Origin: Leyella stercorea
Lineage (GTDB): Bacteria > Bacteroidota > Bacteroidia > Bacteroidales > Bacteroidaceae
Assembly (NCBI RefSeq): GCF_021531655.1
Contig: NZ_JADYUF010000002.1
Span: 55,144 to 119,143 of the forward strand
Length of the DNA stretch: 64,000 nucleotides
Direction of reading: 5' to 3'
Shown here: positions 60,073 through 64,000 of the stretch, piece after piece
Layout: the number at the start of each line of letters is the position of its first letter
Position numbering within the stretch: position 1 is the first letter of the stretch
The notes under the pieces: model-generated
Told to the model about the DNA's origin: nothing
Databases searched by the model: none
Seen by the model: only the letters and a program-made list of their open reading frames with translations
Translations under genes and position numbers: made by a program

Positions 60073-62391
60073 TCAATAAGTCTTCCGGAAACTGTTGTTA
60101 GGCTCAAAGCTGACAAGTCCTTGCTTGCGCCAGTTCTTGAGCATTTGCTGAACGGCGTTGCGCGACGTATTCGAACCCTTCACGGCTATGCTGTGCTGCA
60201 GGGCTTGCTCAAAGCTGAAGGTAGTGTCCAGACGCTCGAAGATGGAGTCGTTCCTGCCTCGCTTGGTGCGCTCCGCCGTGGCACGTCCGCAATAGTCTTT
60301 CGACGAGAATGCCGCCTCTATGCGGTCGCGGAAGAAGTGCAGGGCGTTGTCTATCTGATAGTCGGCGAGCACGTCGAAGGCAGCGAGAAACGAGGGGTGC
60401 TGCTGCTTTACAATCAGCTCCTTCCACAAACCCGGTTGCTGTTTGAGCCGTGTCTCAGCGCCAGCCAGTCCGTGGCGGTCTATCAGCTGTGCAGCCACTC
60501 GGCAGAGCATCAGACAGGTCATCATGCGCATCGTCGTGGGACAGATGCGGAAGCGCTGGCGAGCCTTCACCTTGTCGTCGTTCTTCATCGTCTCCAGTCG
60601 CACCTGCTCCAGCCATTGCCTGCCCTTTGCCTCCAATTTGGATAGCACCACCTCGCCCTGCATCAATGGCAGCAAATGGGCTATCTGACGTATGCGCTCA
60701 CGCTGACGATCGGTCAGCACATGCAGATTTTCGGTGAGCGGCTGAAAGGTGTTGTCGGGTGTGCGTGCTATTGCAATACGACTCTGAAAACCGTCGGTGT
60801 AGTTGGTCACCACTCTATACAGCGCATCGGGCGTTCCGCACATCACCACATTCCACAACAGCCTATCGATATGCACGTTCACAGCCTCGGCACTTCGCGC
60901 CTCACGCTCGTAGCTTGTGCCGTCGTAAGCCTGTCGCAGCATCACGGAGAAGTCGCTCATAGCCGACCGCCATTTCTGCGCCACCGTGTCAGCCTCGGGC
61001 GTGAACGAGAAGGCGTGCAGTCCGCCTGTGTTGGCAAGTCGCTCGGCAAGGTTGGCAACGGTATTGTTGAGCGTCAGACAGCGCACGGGCAGCTTCGGTT
61101 CCTCGGGCTGCTCCTTCTTGTTCTTGGCAGCCCGCTTCCTGGCACGCCATTCGTCCTCCTGCTGTTGGTACATCTTGTCCATAGCCCTCACTTCCTGCGT
61201 CCACACGTCCATAACGGGGTCGATGCTGCCCTTGCCCGATGCGAAGTCGCCAGCTATGTACGAGATGAGGTTCAAGGAGTTCATCTTGCCGTGTACGTCC
61301 ACCTTCACGCCAGTAGCCAGCATGCCTATCACAGGACAGATGGCAGTCAGTACGGGCAGCGCCAAGGCAGGACCTACAGCATCGATAGAGTCCTTCACGC
61401 CCTGCGGCATTCGTGGCAGCGCATTGTAGTAGAACAGATCGTCCCGTGCCAGCGCCTCGTCTATTCCGTCGGTTTCTGCCTGCTCTCCGTCTGCGCCTGT
61501 TATGCGTTCCTGTCGCAAGGCAAGCAGCACGTCCTTCAGCCGCTTGGGCATCTGCGTGCGCTTCTCGCCAAGAGCCGAGTCGATACAGGCAAGCTTCTCC
61601 GCCTCTGGGAACCCGTCGTAACACGGAATGATGCTGTCCAGCAGCTGGCGGTCGAAGCCGCAGATGTGGCGTAGGTTGACGGCAAGCTCAAATGTGAGCG
61701 TGTTGCGGTTGCTGCACACAGGCTCCTGCGAGTCGTTGTACATCTGCCACCACTTGCGGATAATGTCGGTGTAGGGAATGCCTAAATAGGTTGTGTGTTG
61801 AGACGTTGTTGTGGTGTTGGTTTGCTGTGTAGCTGACGAGGAAACATCACCATCACAACCCCTCACCACCTCACCCTCATTAACCTCACCCTCATTATCG
61901 AACAGCTCCTTATCTACGAAGAGCAATTTTTCGCATGGAGGCGTGAAGAACACTCTGGTAATGTCCTTTGCGCCCTTGTCGTACTGCACACCGAGCAGCT
62001 GCGAAGCCCATTTGAGGTTCTCCTCCTGCGAGAGCTCAGGCTTGCGTCTGAAGGCGATATGATAGCCTTTGCCAGCCGAGCGTTCGAGCATCAGCAGTCC
62101 CAGTTCGTCCTTCTTGCCCATCACCATTTCGGGCACGCTCGCCATCTTCTGCTCATAGTCAGCAGCCTTAGGGTCGAAGTCGATGTCCATGCCAACGGAG
62201 CGGCTCATCCGTGTAGCGCCTTTCAGCGTGCCGTCGGCATTAGGCAGGCAGGAGTAGTTCATCTGCACCATGTGGTGCTTGTCGGCACGTCGGTTGCGCT
62301 CCGTGTCGCGCGCGAGCCGGTATTCGGTCTCGTCGTTGACGGGGCGCATTAGCTTTGCCCCGTCCTTGTAATATATAATGTGTACGCTCAT
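60073..62391 (-). CDS. DUF3987 primase/helicase-like protein
   Basis: 772 residues. N-terminal BT4734-like domain (about 1-160: SVGMDIDFDPKAADYEQK, LLMLERSAGKGYHIAFRRKP), a primase-like small domain, then DUF3987 (about 310-700) with LISYIAGDFASGKGSIDPVM as a P-loop variant (Gly after the Lys). Ends in a winged-helix-like region (FSFEQALQHSIAVKGSNTSR). Such proteins are typical of integrated elements of Bacteroidales; they probably act in DNA replication of the element. No integrase or mobilisation gene in view. Confidence 0.85.
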   Translation of the reverse strand: MSVHIIYYKDGAKLMRPVNDETEYRLARDTERNRRADKHHMVQMNYSCLPNADGTLKGATRMSRSVGMDIDFDPKAADYEQKMASVPEMVMGKKDELGLLMLERSAGKGYHIAFRRKPELSQEENLKWASQLLGVQYDKGAKDITRVFFTPPCEKLLFVDKELFDNEGEVNEGEVVRGCDGDVSSSATQQTNTTTTSQHTTYLGIPYTDIIRKWWQMYNDSQEPVCSNRNTLTFELAVNLRHICGFDRQLLDSIIPCYDGFPEAEKLACIDSALGEKRTQMPKRLKDVLLALRQERITGADGEQAETDGIDEALARDDLFYYNALPRMPQGVKDSIDAVGPALALPVLTAICPVIGMLATGVKVDVHGKMNSLNLISYIAGDFASGKGSIDPVMDVWTQEVRAMDKMYQQQEDEWRARKRAAKNKKEQPEEPKLPVRCLTLNNTVANLAERLANTGGLHAFSFTPEADTVAQKWRSAMSDFSVMLRQAYDGTSYEREARSAEAVNVHIDRLLWNVVMCGTPDALYRVVTNYTDGFQSRIAIARTPDNTFQPLTENLHVLTDRQRERIRQIAHLLPLMQGEVVLSKLEAKGRQWLEQVRLETMKNDDKVKARQRFRICPTTMRMMTCLMLCRVAAQLIDRHGLAGAETRLKQQPGLWKELIVKQQHPSFLAAFDVLADYQIDNALHFFRDRIEAAFSSKDYCGRATAERTKRGRNDSIFERLDTTFSFEQALQHSIAVKGSNTSRNAVQQMLKNWRKQGLVSFEPNNSFRKTY

Positions 62392-62395
62392 TTTC

Positions 62396-62850
62396 TGAAT
62401 TTTGAGTTTTGAATTTTGAGTTTTGAGTTATTCTCGGCTAACGCCTGCGATTACGAATTGTCCAATTGTGAATTGTAGGAGGCTATGGCGTCCTCGCCTT
62501 AGCCTGCGCAGCAAGTCGGTAAGAATTATTCTTTCAGTCACGAATTATCATGAATTGTCCATGAATTTCACCATGAATTATTCTTTTCACCACGAATTTC
62601 ACTAATCACACGAATGTTGTGTGCGTTATCTGAATTCATGGATAATTTATGGTAATTCGTGACAAAAAGAACTTCATGCTTGCTGCGTGGTTTTTCAGTC
62701 ACGAATTATCATGAATTGACCACGAATTTTACCACGAATTAATTTATGAGTAATTCATGGATAATTTATGGTAATTACTTCCTTATAGTCAGTGGGTCCA
62801 AGGACAAATCTCGTGACAAAAAGACAGCATGTGGTTTTCAGTCACTTAAC
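62396..62850. repeat. Repeat-filled gap upstream of the DUF3987 gene
   Basis: 62396-62490 repeats TTTTGAGTTTTGAATT with the cap TCTCGGCTAACGCCTGCGAT. 62527-62780 holds CACGAATT/GAATTCAT words in a direct repeat of about 165 bases (TCAGTCACGAATTATCATGA at 62537 and 62696), in reverse relation to the 13.3-kb repeats. No coding frame. Confidence 0.65.
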
Positions 62851-62851
62851 A

Positions 62852-63286
62852 TTACCGTCTAAGTTGGTACTTCACAATCGCGTCAGTTGCTTCTGCGCTT
62901 TCAACGGCTATTGCCTGTGCAATATTAATGTTTTCGTTTGCTGTTATCTTCAGCGTCAACTGAATTGCCCCGTCCTTGGTCTTGCTCACCCTTCCGTGCG
63001 CCAGCTTTCTGATAAGCTGCGACTGTGACCTGACTCTGGGCTGTGCCACAAAGTCGAACGTGCCGTCGGTCATTTGCTGCGCCACGCCGTGCATCCTCCG
63101 CATACGCTGCACCTTATCGGGCACCGAATCATCGGGCGAAAAGAGGAAATACTTGCTCTCGTCGTAGAAAGCGATACCGCCAAGCTGCACGTGCTGGCAG
63201 CCATTAACCTGGTTGTTGGTTGTACTATTAGCACTTGTGCTGTTTGCGTTTGTGCTGTTTGCGTTATTGTTTATATCTTTAATCAT
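62852..63286 (-). CDS. Cassette protein with NANST repeats, unknown function
   Basis: 144 residues from the ATG at 63286 (MIKDINNNANSTNANSTSAN). The first 30 residues are Asn/Ser/Thr repeats encoded by a 15-base tandem repeat. The folded part has HVQLGGIAFYDESKYFLFSP, RSQSQLIRKLAHGRVSKTKD and LTLKITANENINIAQAIA. Position beside DUF3987 suggests a DNA-binding or element-maintenance role, but I do not recognise a family. Start at 63337 is also open. Confidence 0.6.
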   Translation of the reverse strand: MIKDINNNANSTNANSTSANSTTNNQVNGCQHVQLGGIAFYDESKYFLFSPDDSVPDKVQRMRRMHGVAQQMTDGTFDFVAQPRVRSQSQLIRKLAHGRVSKTKDGAIQLTLKITANENINIAQAIAVESAEATDAIVKYQLRR

Positions 63287-63364
63287 AATATTGAGTTTTT
63301 TGCGAGAAGAACGTTGGATTGTTGCGCGCTTTACCATGGAATATCCTCCGCAATTCAACTCTTG

Positions 63365-63502
63365 TTTTTTATGATTTTGAATTTTGAGTTTTGAGTTATA
63401 GCGTTTGGCGATTTTGAATTTACCAGTTGTGAATTATGAAATTCAAAATTGAACAATTCCTAATCGCCATAGGCGACCAATTCCTAATTCCTAATTCAAA
63501 AT
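63365..63502. repeat. AT-rich palindromic repeat block
   Basis: ATTTTGAATTTTGAGTTTTG and AATTCAAAATTCAAAAC flank caps TAGCGTTTGGCGATT and ATCGCCATAGGCGACC. Same family as 59810-60072 and 62396-62490. It fills the gap between the two unknown cassette genes. Confidence 0.65.
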
Positions 63503-63778
63503 TCAAAACTTTACAATGTCCGTCACCAGTATGTCCTGATAGTGTGCCCCGTTATACTCTCGTGTAGAGAAGCGCAGCGTCACCGCCACAAGGTCGCCGG
63601 GACTGAACAGGCATCCTGCCGTATTGCCGAGCATAGCTGCCACATACTGGTTCTCGTACTTGCCGCCAAGCTCCTGAAGCATGATGTTGCACTTCATAGT
63701 CTGGCCACTCTCCGTCTTCTGACTCTGTACAGCGAAAGCCTCGCCCTGCTGTACCACTCGCATGATTTTTGCGTCCAT
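63503..63778 (-). CDS. Small OB-fold-like protein, unknown function
   Basis: 91 residues: MDAKIMRVVQQGEAFAVQSQ, MKCNIMLQELGGKYENQYVA, LFSPGDLVAVTLRFSTREYN. Five-strand beta pattern with conserved PGD and a closing GAHYQDILVTDIVKF resembles single-strand-binding OB folds (DUF3127-like). First gene of the accessory cassette. It may bind single-stranded DNA for the DUF3987 primase-like protein; this is inference from context. Confidence 0.6.
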   Translation of the reverse strand: MDAKIMRVVQQGEAFAVQSQKTESGQTMKCNIMLQELGGKYENQYVAAMLGNTAGCLFSPGDLVAVTLRFSTREYNGAHYQDILVTDIVKF

Positions 63779-63794
63779 AATAATTTAAGTATTA

Positions 63795-64000
63795 AGCCCT
63801 ACCCCCGGCCCTCAATAGGAAGAGAAAAGCCTCTCCCCCGACCCCTCCCCAGCAGGGAGGGGAGTGATATGATTTTGTGGGGTATGAGGGATAGTAAGGC
63901 TGTTTGGTTATTGTTTATTGATTATTGTTTTATTGTTTATTGATAATTGTAAGTAGTCGGTTCATACTACTCCCCTCCCTACGGGGGAGGGGCAAGGGGG
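63795..64000. mobile_element. Second GC-rich MITE-like repeat, cut by the window end
   Basis: CCCCCGACCCCTCCCC..GGGAGGGGAGT at the left and ACTCCCCTCCCTACGGGGGA at the right, with the interior GGCTGTTTGGTTATTGTTTA and GTAAGTAGTCGGTTCATACT shared with 57348-57516. The left end is about 30 bases longer here. Confidence 0.75.

Overview
The window reads as chromosome of a Bacteroidota bacterium, most likely order Bacteroidales and close to Prevotella. Support: promoters of the Bacteroidota type (TTTG, 19-20 bases, TAnnTTTG); few Shine-Dalgarno sites; a short primary sigma factor of 287 residues; a DUF4295 gene beside rpmG/rpmB; a MetH that ends after the cobalamin domain; a methylmalonyl-CoA decarboxylase set with a tiny accessory subunit; and lipoproteins with a Cys-Asn/Gln/Arg lipobox. 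All family names come from reading translations by eye; no search was run.

Layout. 1-8.4 kb: start of a LOG-family gene, a decayed ECF-sigma/membrane-protein pair, tex, an XRE regulator, holA, and a plus-strand run (HSDR_N-like protein, sugar O-acetyltransferase, TerB-DnaJ protein). 8.4-20.7 kb: metY, recQ, then a junk-rich island (13.0-14.1 kb) holding a holin-like remnant, an IS982 transposase remnant, tandem repeats and a MITE-like element; next an HD-hydrolase/MsrA fusion, a gutted MATE gene, hsp20 behind a possible sigma-54 promoter, a GH27 alpha-galactosidase, a GNAT, and a FetAB-like transporter whose permease frame is joined to an endonuclease. 20.7-34.1 kb: secA, an alkaline-phosphatase-fold protein that has lost its catalytic residues overlapping a DUF4105 membrane protein, then outer-membrane protein, lptC, CNNM/CorC and ppiD genes (envelope biogenesis). 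34.3-37.4 kb: a PqqD / S26 peptidase / HPr-kinase-like / secreted-protein operon after rpoD. 37.5-46 kb: htrA, methylmalonyl-CoA decarboxylase subunits, cdd, a beta-helix lipoprotein, two tRNA-Lys(CTT), a lytic transglycosylase and rpmB-rpmG-DUF4295. 46-52.5 kb: cinA, tsaD, map, metH, smpB and a DMP19-like gene. 52.5-59.3 kb: a full histidine-to-glutamate pathway (ftcD, hutU, hutH, hutI). 59.4-64 kb: an accessory cassette (DUF5675, DUF3987 primase-like, two unknowns) with every gap filled by repeats.

How the genes work together. ftcD-hutU-hutH-hutI convert histidine to glutamate and pass the one-carbon unit to tetrahydrofolate; metH and metY serve methionine synthesis; the mmdA group decarboxylates methylmalonyl-CoA in the propionate pathway. 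LptC, PpiD, HtrA, SecA and the DUF4105 protein all serve envelope assembly.

The most distinctive non-coding signal is a set of four intergenic tandem arrays that share an exact 22-bp period but not their sequence (8274, 13773, 34177, 37532). Other points worth follow-up are the PqqD/S26/HPrK-like operon, the HD-MsrA fusion, the permease-nuclease fusion that a single T insertion at an ATGA overlap would explain, and the catalytically empty phosphatase-fold protein.
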